From NCBI GenBank assembly GCA_964058805.1, contig CAXKVV010000144.1:35857-99856 (forward strand): DNA of 64,000 bases, given 5' to 3'. This document shows positions 27,501-37,734 of the stretch, in pieces. The notes under the pieces are model-generated. The model searched no databases. It saw nothing but the letters and a program-made list of their open reading frames with translations, and had not been told where the DNA came from. This DNA comes from Schoenoplectus triqueter. Lineage: Eukaryota; Streptophyta; Magnoliopsida; Poales; Cyperaceae. Positions within the stretch are counted from its first letter, which is position 1; every line of letters begins with the position of its first letter. The position numbers and the translations under genes were made by a program.

Positions 27501-27740
27501 TTCGGCTGTCTCGAGGGCGTCGGCTCCCGTTTTCGGCGGTATCGTTTTCATGTTTTGCGCACCCGAATTCACTTTCGGCTGTACCGAGGGCGTCGGGTAT
27601 CGTTTTCATGTTTTGCGCGCCCGAATTCACTTTCGGCTGTACCGAGGGCGTCGGGTCCCGTTTTCATGTTTTGCGCGCCCGGACTCGTTTTCGGCGGTAC
27701 CGAGGGCGTCGGGTCTCGTTTTCATGTTTTGGGTTGTACC

Positions 27741-27937
27741 TTAGGGCCCAAGCGACTGAACACGCTTTCTTGACCCAATCGGTTGAACACACTATCCTGG
27801 CGAGATGTGGCTTCTTCAGTTGCCAAGTTGGGTCGATGTTTTAGAGGGTTGATTAGAGAACCTTTTGGGACCCATACTTGTTTTGTCTTGGGGGTTATTT
27901 CCCTTACGGATTTCTTACCGCGAGTTTCATAATCGAA
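27741..27937. other. Short non-coding edge of the island
   Basis: Unique sequence between the satellite edge and the possible exon on the minus strand. It contains a loose internal repetition of CGACTGAACAC and CGGTTGAACAC (about 27,751 and 27,780). I see no polyadenylation signal, RNA gene or open frame worth calling. Confidence 0.5.
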
Positions 27938-28618
27938 TCACTTTGGGTTGCATTCAGCAAGGGCATGAGTAGTTGCTCTGGGCTCAGCTGGTGCCCGAGA
28001 TCGTGTCTGATCTTGGGCTTGGTATTTTCTTTGTTTGTTGCGGAAGTGTTTTCTCTCCTTTAGTGCCCTGTGTGCCTTGTATATGGCTTCGATAGGAGCT
28101 TGAGGTCTGCGTTGATTTGAGAAAGTAGTCCTCCTTTGGGGTTCTGGTTGCGGGACTTCCCAGGCTCGACGGAGCTGGCCGGTGGCAGAGTTCTTGGCCA
28201 CTCTCCTAAGAGGAGTAAATGAGTTGGAGACCGGAACGGCTGGCTTAGCCACCAGCTGATTATGATAGGCATCGAGAGCCCTTTTTCTTAAGACATTAGA
28301 AGCTGGACTTGTCATGAATTGGGCTACTTTCCTTGTTGCGCGTCTCCTCCTCCTGGGAGAGCTGGGAGGAGAGTTCATGATACCATTGTCAATGCCCTTC
28401 TGAGTCAGGGCAAATCCTTCTTCTTCTCCTTCCTCGATCAGAGAAAAGGTTGAGGAGGTCAAGGGAGCGGGAGCCACCATTGCAGAGGCCATGGTCACCG
28501 GGGATTGGAGAACCACTTCCTGGGGAATGGTTCCGAAGAAAATGAAGTGTTTGCCTTCGAGCCCCTGAGAGGGAGTCACGGTGCAAGGAGCGAGCATCAT
28601 GTTGCCGAAAAATGCCAT
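27938..28618 (-). CDS. Hypothetical basic protein or exon, 226 codons, unrecognised
   Basis: Open frame on the minus strand from the ATG at 28,618 to a TGA ending at 27,938. The frame stays open 21 codons further upstream. I prefer the inner ATG because the bases just before it read TTATTTTGCAG (ending 28,620), which looks like a plant 3' splice site after a T-rich stretch. The protein would have a hydrophobic N-terminus (residues 1-60), an acidic patch at 62-67, a run of five arginines at 89-93 following SPPSSP, and a strongly basic C-terminal half rich in Arg, Lys, Gln and Pro. No catalytic motif, zinc finger or membrane segment is evident and I do not recognise the family. It could be an exon of a gene fragment, a retroelement gag-like remnant, or a chance open frame. 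It is the only frame of this size in the island and its composition differs from the satellite translations. Confidence 0.35.
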   Translation of the reverse strand: MAFFGNMMLAPCTVTPSQGLEGKHFIFFGTIPQEVVLQSPVTMASAMVAPAPLTSSTFSLIEEGEEEGFALTQKGIDNGIMNSPPSSPRRRRRATRKVAQFMTSPASNVLRKRALDAYHNQLVAKPAVPVSNSFTPLRRVAKNSATGQLRRAWEVPQPEPQRRTTFSNQRRPQAPIEAIYKAHRALKERKHFRNKQRKYQAQDQTRSRAPAEPRATTHALAECNPK

Positions 28619-28687
28619 TCTGCAAAATAAAGCAATAACTTCATGTTCATTAGTCATTTTTAGAATATGAACAAACCACATAAATTA

Positions 28688-29015
28688 CTTGACTATTATT
28701 TTTATTTTCCTCTTTCTAAGATATGAGGAGAATCTAGGTCCCACTGGGCGTGCCAGATCCTGTGCGACCCTTTTTCGCGCCTTCCTCACTCGGGGAAAAG
28801 AATTAAAGTGAGAATTGCGGAAGAAGGACACGGAGATCCCTCTAATTGTGCATTTGGGTATTTATATGGATATGGAATGCACATTTAAAGGTTTTTAGAG
28901 ATTGTGGGGTCTTTTAGATTCCAATGGGCGCAAGCCCCCATTGTTAATTACCCTAGGCTACGAACCTCGAGGCACCTCTGGATCCAGAAAGGGGAATATA
29001 AATATAATAGTCAAG
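28688..29015. repeat. Inverted repeat with 30-bp arms (MITE-like or hairpin)
   Basis: Left arm 28,688-28,717 and right arm 28,986-29,015 are reverse complements at 27 of 30 positions. The outer ends read CTTGACTATT and AATAGTCAAG. Weaker complementarity continues outward to a GTGGT/ACCAC pair. The 268-bp spacer includes CCCACTGGGCGTGCC and a small palindromic stretch around GGGCGCAAGCCCCC. No clear target-site duplication flanks the arms. The structure fits a miniature inverted-repeat element or a foldback remnant. Confidence 0.6.
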
Positions 29016-29134
29016 CATTAATTAAGTGGTCGTGACAAATTAAAGGTACGGGAAAGGAATGCACACATAAGTTTATCATAGAACCCTATATGGGCCTGGA
29101 GTTATGATATACGGGCTTATATGAGATAGCCTAC

Positions 29135-29680
29135 ACCTTAATGCCTTTTAGTTCGAGGGTGGCAAGTACCCATCTAAGCGTATGATGTTGAACATAAAAT
29201 ATTATATTAGTTCAGCATCAAGGCTTAGTTTATCAGCGGATGGACGGAAAACCGTGTAATCATCTAAACTGATCTTCTAGATTATGAATCTGAAACCCTG
29301 AGCTAATTCATTAACCTAGGTGTGCTCTTTATTTCAAAGGCGGCACAACCTATCCAAACGCACAAAATTAAACTTGAAGCGCTCAGCCAATTTAATCATT
29401 GAGGTTGGTATATCATAAGGTGGGGAATTTTAATTCACTTGATCACCTTACTGATCTTCTAGACTATGGATCTGAAACACTGAGTCAAACCATGAATCTA
29501 GGCGTGTCCTTTATTTCGAGGGCGACACGACCCATCTAGACACACAAAATCAAACATGAAGCACCGAGCTAGTTCGACATTGAGGCTAGTTTATCAGAAG
29601 GTGGATAGAAACTGTATATCCATCTTAATTGATCTTTCAAGGTGTGAATTTGGACACAGTGCCAACTCATGGACTTAGAT
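29135..29680 (+). repeat. Diverged tandem repeat, period about 182 bp, three copies
   Basis: Three consecutive, clearly related segments of about 181-182 bp. The anchor TTCGAGGG/TTCAAAGG/TTCGAGGG lies at 29,152, 29,333 and 29,515. It is followed in each by a CCATCT- or CTATCC-like segment, an AACATGAAG- or AACTTGAAG-type segment (not clear in the first copy), then a 'TTTATCAG..GGTGGA' or 'TATCATAAGGTGG' segment, and GATCTTCTAGA..ATGAATCTGAAAC. Copies differ by many substitutions and small indels, so the duplication is old. It is unrelated to the 58-bp satellite. Confidence 0.75.
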
Positions 29681-30435
29681 TATATGTTATCCTATTATAT
29701 CATATCATATGTGCTTATCATATTTATACCATATCATGCCATATCATATTATATTTGAGCATACTATCATTTAGACCATTTATCATATTATCTAATATAT
29801 CATGTTAAATCGTCATGCCATATTATTATGATATATCATATCATTATGCTATATTATACATTATTATCATTATCTTATAATATTATCTAAATTGTAATAT
29901 CATATCATGTCATGCTATATATTATACATTATTATCTGATGATATCATTTAATATGTTGTCCTATCATCTGCTATTATATAGTATCATATTATATCATAT
30001 TGTATTATCATATTCATATATCATATTATTTTTTGTTATATCATCTCTTTATATCACATTATACATATATCATAATATATTGTATTATATTATGTCGTAA
30101 TAAATTATACATATATATCATATTATATAACATGTCATGTTATATCATAATATAGTATACTATTATTATATCATAGATCATATTATTATACTATTATATT
30201 ATATTATATTATATTATTATATTATCGTATTATGACATATTATTTATTATATTATCATGCTATATTATATCATATTATAAATTATGATGTTATCTTTCTA
30301 CCATATTATAACCATATATTATACTATATTGTATTATATTATATTATATTATATTATATTATATATCATTATACCATATAATATTTTTATGATTATATAT
30401 TATACCATATTGTATTATATTATGTCACATCTATA
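29681..30435. repeat. AT-rich low-complexity tract (TATCATATTA-type)
   Basis: About 750 bp made almost only of A and T with scattered C and G, in degenerate words such as ATATCATATT, TTATCATATTA and, near 30,330-30,365, a cleaner TATTA pentamer run. No coding potential is credible here. The short open frame at 29,912-30,100 is a product of the low complexity. Confidence 0.9.
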
Positions 30436-32084
30436 ATATTTAGGCTATTAAAAGGCTATCATGCGCTTGTGTTTCATTTAAAAGCGAATCCATATATATA
30501 TATATATAATTTCTTATCGATATACATATTAATACATATATTTAATATATTCATAAAGTATTATTTAATATATTATAATTTTTAGATAATATTTAGATAT
30601 ATTTTTGTTATATCAAAACATGGTTTAAAATAGGAAATATATAAATGTTACTTTGATTTCGAATTTATTTATTATATTATGCTTCACAAAATAAAATATT
30701 TTTTATGCTGAAAAGTAGTGTGAAAAATATAAAATTTTTAGAAAGAAATTTGAGTTAATTTGGACATTGGGAAGACATCCAAATGAATTATTTTTACCAT
30801 TATTATATTAGTTCCGAAATTTTTGTTTTGGGTCATATTTATTTCTTATACCTTTTGTTGGGCCAGAATTAGGCTAATTTTTATTGTTTTACGTGTGGAG
30901 CTAAATTCCTCTTCAATTATTAGATTGACTCTGGGCCTATTTACTATTCATGAGATCGGGAGGAATGATTTAATTCGAGTTGGGCTTCTGGCACAGGCTG
31001 GGGATTAAGCTCCTTGCTCTTCTACATTTCCTCAAGATTCACATATGGTATCAATGTTCGTGCAAGATCTGATCTTGACCATCGGATGCTTTGATTGAAG
31101 ATCGGCCAACGCAAGTAGGATCGCTTGAGTCATAGGAGTTCATCGGTAGTGTTATTGGGCACATCTGTAGGGCGGATGAGCGGTGACCCTATGTTGTTTC
31201 GACTCTCGATACTGATTTGGTACCGAAGCAAACGTCACCCAATTTACACTTGATTCTTTGCTTATTTATGCAAGTTTTAGTGCAGTCTTTGTCACTTTGA
31301 GATAATAACCATATTTGTTAATCTCAATTATCTTTGGGGCCTGATCAATACCAGTACGTGGACCTGGCATCAGCTTCCACGGAAATTGATTTTGACTCGC
31401 ATTCATCACCTAATTATTTCGTATTTGACCTTTGGTTAATGTTTTCTCAATCAGTGCTTTATTTAACGTGAGTAATTAAAGTTTTGATATTATCTTTTAT
31501 AGCTGGTACCAACTGACATTTATGTGCTATGATTCTAATCATTGAAACTTTGTGCTGGGTCTATCTCACCTCTGTAATACGATTGCTCAGAGCTCATGAG
31601 AAGGAATATCTTACATTTTAGAGACGCATGATGAGATCAGCGAGTTTTGACTACATCTCCCTTTTTATTTTGAATTAACACTGATTATAATGTTCGTCTA
31701 TGGGATTGCTCTCTCCCTGTCTTTTCTACTAGCTGATCCCATACATGAGTTTCCTTTGAGCTCTGCACAATTGCTTCACAAAGAATGAGACTAGGAGGGC
31801 TTGGAATAGTAGCCCTTCAACTAGCTTTTGGTTATTATTGTGTTTCTTTTTTTTATTGGGTTCAAATGGAAGTTGGGAGAACTCGGATTGCGACTCTTCA
31901 ACCAACCTTTTATTAGTCTAATTTATCATATAAACGTAATTAAAATAACAGGGATATCAAAAAAGGAAAAGAAAAGAGAAAAAAAAAAGTAAATTTAGCA
32001 AAAGAACCCAAACAGGAGAAAAAGAGAAAAAGTTGGTTGTAAGCATGACATATAAATGAACTAAAGGGCATGGCCATCATGATC
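30436..32084. other. AT-rich intergenic sequence, no gene seen
   Basis: Ordinary AT-rich unique sequence. It includes a short (AT)n microsatellite at 30,492-30,508 and an A-rich/T-rich stretch around 31,970-32,030. Short open frames at 30,823-31,008 (plus) and 31,940-32,200 (minus) show no recognisable domain and I do not call them. The word TGGTATCA at 31,046 resembles the start of a plant retroelement primer-binding site but the match stops there. Confidence 0.6.
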
Positions 32085-32880
32085 TGGCACTTCTTCTCAT
32101 TAATTCTCATCTGATATTTTTTAGCATAGAGATTCACAAGCAATATACATTTTAACTTATGAACAATTAAGGTTTGCAAGCAAGTGTAAGTGCTAATCAT
32201 GAATGTGGGATGTAATTCTAGGCTTCATCTCATTCGTAAAAATCTGGTCTATTTCGAACCAGTATTCAAGAATCACAAGCCGTCTTCTATGGATGGTAAG
32301 CAACCCGACTTACAAGCAGCTAATTGTGCAAGTAGATCTAAGTGCTGACTTTCAATTAAAATGGCAGAAAATATAAAGCATAATTATATTTTCAAGCAGA
32401 TCCATATAGCCTTGCTCTCCTAGTTATATTAGATTCAAAATCTATTTGTATGACGATATTTTACCAGATTTGAGCTCATCGACTCTATTTACTGACATAC
32501 TATATGCTATAAGGAAAGTGAGACAGCAAGAATAAAAGAAAAATAGATTCAGTTAAGAGACCTCATCTCTTTATTGTATTCCAGATTAATCTAGATCAAT
32601 CATAGAGATTCATAAGCCTCTAATTATGTCTACCTTGAACTACTCACACTTTTATGCAATAAAACTTGCAGGCTAGCATAAGCGACCATTATTACTTCAA
32701 AGAAATATGCAGAAAAGGGGAAAAGAAAAGAAAAGAAAAGAAAAATAAAATAAAATAAAATAAAAATAAAATATCATCATGGCTTCATCTCCATATTCGT
32801 AGATTAATTACTTGAGATTCATAAGCCGTTTATCACATAAATCTAATGTCTATTTTGACTTTCATGCAAAGCAATACACA
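32085..32880. repeat. Degenerate dispersed repeat module, about four copies
   Basis: A module of the type 'CTTCATCTC..ATTCGTA..AGATTCATAAGCC' recurs with heavy divergence near 32,090, 32,222, 32,561 and 32,779. Best preserved are GAGATTCATAAGCC at about 32,605 and 32,814 and GGCTTCATCTC at about 32,222 and 32,779. Spacing is irregular. This may be an old tandem or nested duplication; alignment by eye is weak. Confidence 0.35.
32721..32772 (+). repeat. Pentanucleotide microsatellite (AAAAG)n then (AAAAT)n
   Basis: Four AAAAG units at 32,721-32,740 pass directly into several AAAAT/AAATA units up to 32,772. This is a compound microsatellite typical of eukaryotic intergenic DNA. Confidence 0.9.
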
Positions 32881-33032
32881 AATAGATAAAACAATTTTAA
32901 ATCGAGCAAGAACTTCTATCAAAGAATCGAGTATAGAGCTCCAACCAGAAAAGAAAATGAACAACCATTGTAACATCGGTTATTTCATAAAAAAATGATG
33001 GTTACATCTTCATGCATAGAAAAAAAAACTAC

Positions 33033-33347
33033 CTATTCTAATCTCTCTGAAGCTTGAAGGGAGAGCAAGGATTGTATCCGAGGTAGTATTGATCAGGAGA
33101 CTGAGTTTGAATCAAAGCAAAATCGAGTCTGCTGCTGATCGAAATTGGGTTATTGCTGCTCTCTTTTTCTCCGTTTTTTAGCCCCCCTCTCTTTCTTGAC
33201 GATGATGCTCTTTTATAGCATTTGGGGGAGGTGGGTGAGTATGGAGCATGTCTATGAGCCGACCATGGTCCCTTCTCTGGGTGTTGTTCTTTGGCCCACA
33301 GGAGATTTCCCTTTTCCTGGTGCCATTCAATCGAGTCCCTACACGTG
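33033..33347 (-). promoter_or_regulatory. Promoter-like segment with G-box, TATA box and possible leader (minus strand)
   Basis: On the minus strand a CACGTG G-box (33,342-33,347) lies about 125 bp upstream of CTATAAAAG (33,218-33,210), a good plant TATA box. A purine-rich leader follows, then CAGAGAGATTAGAATAG, directly before GTAGTTTTT (GT at 33,032-33,031), a possible 5' splice site. Together this resembles a promoter plus a non-coding first exon pointing toward the open frame at 28,618-27,938. The promoter call rests on motif spacing only. A solo LTR promoter is an alternative. Confidence 0.4.
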
Positions 33348-33359
33348 CCTTTAATCATT

Positions 33360-34254
33360 AGGGCACCTCCCTTGATGCAGGAGCGGCACCTCAGGACAAA
33401 ACATTCTTTTTGTAATATCGTCTATATAGTTAAATCACAGCTTCTTTTAAACATCATTGGCCCCAATGTTTATTGATTGGATTCAAACCTAGGCCAAAAT
33501 CATATACCCCATATTCTCTTGACACCGAGAATCATTTCTTAAGTGTCGCGATAGTGAAAGGAAACTTAACGAGCCGTTAATTTGAGTCGAGAAGCTACTG
33601 AAGGACCAATCCCAATTACCCACCGAGGTAACATACCATGGCATTCCTACTTTCCCTCTCTTTAATTTTTGAAATTGGTCATTTATGCATCTTTCTTTAT
33701 GTACCTTATGTCCTGGTGTCGAAGGAATTGCATCTAAACATCTTTGTGGAGCTTGCATGGCACCTCCTTACTCGTCCAGTTCTAACGGGAGAAAGAAGAA
33801 GCGGAGGAGGAGAGAAGAGGGAAGCTCTTCTGGCTTAGGTGGTTTCGATGTTCATGATCCAGGGCAGCAGGGAGTGAGAGGGCAGAGACTTGGTGCACAC
33901 GGACCAGGTTTCTTCATTTCTCATTTTCATCCTGATTTTCTCTTTCAAATAGGCGAATTAGCTAATAAATAAACTGGGTGTAGTAATCTAACTGTGAACC
34001 ATAGGTGTTTAATCCTGACTTCTAGGTCCCTCTGTAGGCAATTATATTAGGTCCACGGATCAATTTAGGATTAGTCTTTGTCTAATTAAGCAGTGGACAC
34101 ACTTGTCGGTCATAGTAAATTTTCACAATGGTATTCACATCATTAGTATACCCTTTGATCTGATGATGTGTTGCCAGGTGTCAAATACAATAAATGTGGC
34201 TTTTTTCCTTATGATTTATGGCGTGGCGCTTATTAGGGGTTGCCACGTTGTTTG
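33360..34254. other. Unique intergenic sequence, no gene called
   Basis: No satellite, tandem repeat or RNA gene is visible. Open frames at 33,489-33,758 (minus), 33,638-33,838 and 33,685-33,972 (plus) overlap one another. They have no motif I recognise, apart from a basic RKKKRRRR-type run from an AGAAGAAGCGGAGGAGG stretch near 33,795. Confidence 0.5.
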
Positions 34255-34570
34255 TTGACTATTCGACTATCTGGTCACGCTAATCAGATGTTGCCGCATG
34301 TCATAGTTGACTGGTCAACCATCCAGTCAATCTTTGTTGAATGCTATGTGTTAAACCCCCTTCCAACCATTTTTGCCATATGTGACCTATATGCTTGCAT
34401 GTCACTACTCATATACCGCCATGTGGTAGTTATGGGACCCACGTCCGAAATTTCTCACTTCTGGTGGGGCCCACTTGCTGATATGGCGCCAATCATCATG
34501 TGTCATGTGTCACACCCAAGCTAATGAGAATCTGCCATTTGGCAAGCTCGGGTCAACCAAAACTTTGACC
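34255..34570. promoter_or_regulatory. Cluster of six W-box hexamers (TTGACC/T)
   Basis: TTGACT at 34,255 and 34,307, GGTCAA at 34,313, AGTCAA at 34,325, GGTCAA at 34,551 and TTGACC at 34,565. These match the core bound by plant WRKY factors, in both orientations. No adjacent gene is visible, so a regulatory role is only possible. The cluster could belong to an old transposable element. Confidence 0.3.
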
Positions 34571-34572
34571 CA

Positions 34573-35490
34573 TTTCCATTTGGTACCTCCAATTAGTATC
34601 TAACTGTGCTCCTTTCCCCAAGTTGTACCCAAGAGATTTTATGAACCAACTAGGAAATTATATTCCCTGAATATTGTTTCTCTATTTTATTTTAATATCT
34701 TCCATGGTCCAAAAATCATAAAAATTTTCATCAAAAATCCTAAAATTCAGGCTCGCTATTACGGGCATTCTCAATCCTTATTTTGACCTCATACTCCTCT
34801 TTTTCATTTATGATTTTATCCTTTTAAACATTACATCCCAAATTATGACTCCATATTCATGCTAATAATATTGTATCACAATGTTGTTCTCAACTAAGTT
34901 TCATTTTGATACTTAATTGAGTATAATAATCTATTTGATTAAGCATTGATCTAACATATCAAAGCTAAAATCAAAATGCTAATTAATCACATAATTCTGA
35001 TCTTCATGGGGACTCTGCATTGTACCATGAAGTCAAAAATATGATGGTAATTACATCCAGTATATGTCATAATACTATATTTTGGCATAATATAGGAGTA
35101 CTATCATTGTTGTTAGAGTTTACTTCCGATCCCATTCTTATATCAATGACATGTGAGTCCCATATGTCAGAGACATAAGTAATAGGAGAACCATGATCCT
35201 TGAGAATCTAGCTTCCTCATAAGCAAGCTTTTCTCCGACACCCAGGGATCAGGCTCTCTCTGGGGAAGGGGAGTTCATTTTTTTTTTGCATATATGCTTT
35301 TGGGTCAGTTAATCCAATTTGCATGTGGGACTAATTAAATTTTGCTCCGATTTCGCTTCCTATCAGCGACTTCTTTTAGTTGATAGTCTATTTCATATCT
35401 TCGTCCCTTAGAGAATTTTTCCTCTCCTTTTTATGTGTGGGTATCGTGCGGGTCTTATCTCTTTCCAATCTGAATATTCTGAAGGTCAAC
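34573..35490. other. AT-rich intergenic sequence up to the right satellite edge
   Basis: Unique AT-rich sequence with a T-run at about 35,277-35,288. No gene, RNA or repeat is supported. The satellite resumes abruptly at 35,493 in mid-monomer (GTACCGAGTGCGTCGC). Confidence 0.6.
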
Positions 35491-36652
35491 ACGTACCGAG
35501 TGCGTCGCATCCCGTTTTCATGTTTTGCGCTCCCGGACTCGTTTTCGGTGATACTGAGGGCGTCGGGTCTCGTTTTCAAGATTTGCGCGCCCTGACTCAT
35601 TTTCGACGGTACCGAGGGCGTCGTGTCTTGTTTTCGTGTTTTGTGAGCCCGGACTCATTTTCGGCGGTAACGAGGGCGTTGGGTCCTGTTTTCATGTTTA
35701 GCGCGCCCGGACTCGTTTTCGGCCGTACCGAGGGCGTCGGGTCCTGTTTCCACGTTTTGCGCGCCCGGACTCGTTTTGGGCAGTATCGAGGTCGTCGGGT
35801 CCCGTTTTCATGTTTTGCGCTCCCTAACTCGTTTTTGGTGGTAATGAGGGCGTCAGGTCCCGTTTTCATGTTTTGTGCGCTCGGACTCGTTTTCGACGGT
35901 ACCGAGGGCGTCGGGTCTCGTTTTCCTGTTTTGCGCGCCCAGACTCATTTTCGGCGATACGGAGGCTGTCGGGTCCCGTTTTAATGTTTTGCGCTCCCGG
36001 ACTCGTTTTCGGTGGTCTCGAGGGCGTCGGGTCCCGTTTTCGGCGGTTTCGAGGGCGTCGGGTATCGCTTTCATGTTTTGCGCGCCCGAACTCATTTTCG
36101 GCGGTACCAAGGGCGTCGGGTCCCGTTTTCATGTTTAGGGCGCCCGGACTCGTTTTCGGCGATACCGAGGGCGTCGGGTCCCGTTTCAATGTTTTGCGGG
36201 CCCAAACTCATTTTCGATGGTCTCGAGGGCGTCGGGTCACGTTTTCGGCGGTATCGAGGGCGTCGGGTATCGTTTTCATGTTTTGGGCGCCCGAACTCAT
36301 TTTCGGCGGTACCGAGGGCGTCGGGTCCCGTTTTGATGTTTTGCGCGTGGGGACTCGTTTTCGGCGGTACCGAGGGCGTCGGGTCTCTTTTTCATGTTTT
36401 GCGCTCCCTGACTCGTTTTTGGCGGTAACGAGGGCATCGGGTCCCGTTTTCGTGTTTTGCGCTCCCGGACTCGTTTTCGGCGGTACCGAGGGCGTCGTGT
36501 CCCGTTTTCACGTTTTGCGCTCCCGGACTCGTTTTCGGCGGTACCGAGGGCGTCGGGTCCCGTTTTCATGTTTTGCACGCCCGGACTCGTTTTCGGCGCT
36601 ACCGAGGGCGTCGGGTCTCGTTTTCATGTTTTGCGCGCCCGGACTCATTTTC

Positions 36653-36745
36653 GGCGGTCTCGAGGGCGTCGGGTATCGTTTTCGGCGGTCTCGAGGGCGT
36701 CGGGTCCCGTTTTCGGCGGTCGCGAGGGCGTCGGTTCCCGTTTTC
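36653..36745 (+). repeat. Run of three consecutive 31-bp half units
   Basis: Three head-to-tail 31-bp units at 36,653-36,683, 36,684-36,714 and 36,715-36,745, each ending in CGTTTTC or CCGTTTTC, with no intervening 27-bp half. The third carries TCGCGAG instead of TCTCGAG. Confidence 0.92.
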
Positions 36746-37734
36746 GGCGGTATCAAGGGCGTCGGGTATCGTTTTCAAGTTTCGCGCGCCCGAACTCATT
36801 TTCGGCGGTCTCGAGGGCGTCGGGTCCCGTTTTCGACGGTCGCAAGGGCATCGGGTCCCGCTTTCTGCGGTATCGAGGGCGTCGGGTATCGTTTTCATGT
36901 TTCGCCGCCCGAACTCAATTTCGGCATTACCGAGGGCGTCGGGTCCAGTTTTCATGTTTTGCGCGCCCGGACACGTTTTCATCATTATCGAGGGTCTTGT
37001 GACTCGTTTTCTTGTTTTGCGCACCCGAACTCATTTTCGGCGGTACCGAGAGCGTCTGGTCCCGTTTTCATGTTTTGCTCGCCCGGACTCGTTCTCGACG
37101 GTACCGAGGTCGTCGGGTCCCGTTTTCATGTTTTGCGCGCCCCGGACTCATTTTCGACGGTACCGAGGGCATCGGGTCCCGTTTTTATGTTTTGCGCGCG
37201 TGGACTCGTTTTCGGAGGTACCGAGGGCGTCGGGTCCCGTTTTCATGTTTTGCGCGCCCGGACCTGTTTTCGGCGGTACCGAGGGCGTCGGCTCTCGTTT
37301 TCATGTTTTGCGCTCCCTGACTCGTTTTTGGCGGTAACGAGGGTATCGGGTCCCGTTTTCACGATTTGCTCGCCCGGACTCGTTTCGGCGGTTCCAAGGG
37401 CGTCGGGTCCTGTTTTCTTGTTTCGCGCACCCGGACTCGTTTTCGGCGGTACCGAGGGCGTCGGGTCTCTTTTTCATGTTTTGCGCTCACTGACTCGTTT
37501 TTGGCGGTAACGAGGGCGTCGGGTTCCGTTATCACGTTTTGCGCTCTCGGACTCTTTTTCGACGGTACCGAGGGCGTCGGGTCCCGTTTTCATGTTTTGC
37601 GCGCCCGGACTCGTTTTCGGCGGTACCGAGGGCGTCGGGTCCCGTTTTCGTTGTTTGCGCGCCCGGACTCGTTTTCGGCGCTACCGAGGGTGTCGGGTCT
37701 CGTTTTAATGTTTTGCGCGCCCGGACTCGTTTTT

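Larger units (their letters stand above)
1..27733 (+). repeat. 58-bp satellite array, left domain (plus orientation)
   Basis: Uninterrupted head-to-tail array of a 58-bp monomer. A monomer that matches the consensus I read by eye lies at 44,406-44,463. It can be read as GGCGGTACCGAGGGCGTC, then a GGGTCCCGTTTTC segment, then ATGTTTTGCGCGCCCGG, then ACTCGTTTTC. About ten CpG sites occur per monomer, and GGTACC and GCGCGC are recurrent six-base palindromes. Common variants include TCTCGAG or TATCGAG for TACCGAG, GAACTCATTTTC for GGACTCGTTTTC, and GCGTGGACTAG. Shortened units of 31 and 42 bp are interspersed. All long open frames here are by-products of a stop-free monomer. No gene is supported in this stretch. 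Confidence 0.97.
27734..35492. other. AT-rich non-satellite island inside the satellite array
   Basis: The satellite stops within a monomer at about 27,733 and resumes mid-monomer at 35,493. The 7.76 kb between is AT-rich, has ordinary plant-like intergenic character and shows no resemblance to the satellite. A GTACC sits at both edges (27,736-27,740 and 35,493-35,497), which could be a 5-bp target duplication. It is also part of the satellite consensus. The edges lack TG...CA termini, and I recognise no transposase, reverse transcriptase or integrase. The nature of the island is unresolved. Confidence 0.9.

Noticed and set aside
1..27733. CRISPR array
   Set aside because: Repeats are directly adjacent with no unique spacers of constant length, and no cas-like gene exists. 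The repeats are a eukaryotic satellite.
27740..27745. Telomere-like CTTAGGG at the island edge
   Set aside because: A single occurrence; no tandem TTTAGGG repeats anywhere in the window.
29912..30100. 62-codon frame rich in Tyr, Ile and Leu
   Set aside because: It is a translation of the TATCATATTA low-complexity tract.
31046..31056. Retroelement primer-binding site (TGGTATCA, initiator tRNA-Met type)
   Set aside because: Only eight bases match, no LTR pair or polypurine tract could be identified, and the following bases diverge from the usual AGAGC.
33685..33972. 95-codon plus-strand frame with several cysteines
   Set aside because: It overlaps two other open frames, the cysteine spacing fits no zinc-binding family I know, and the basic run comes from a low-complexity AGAAG stretch.
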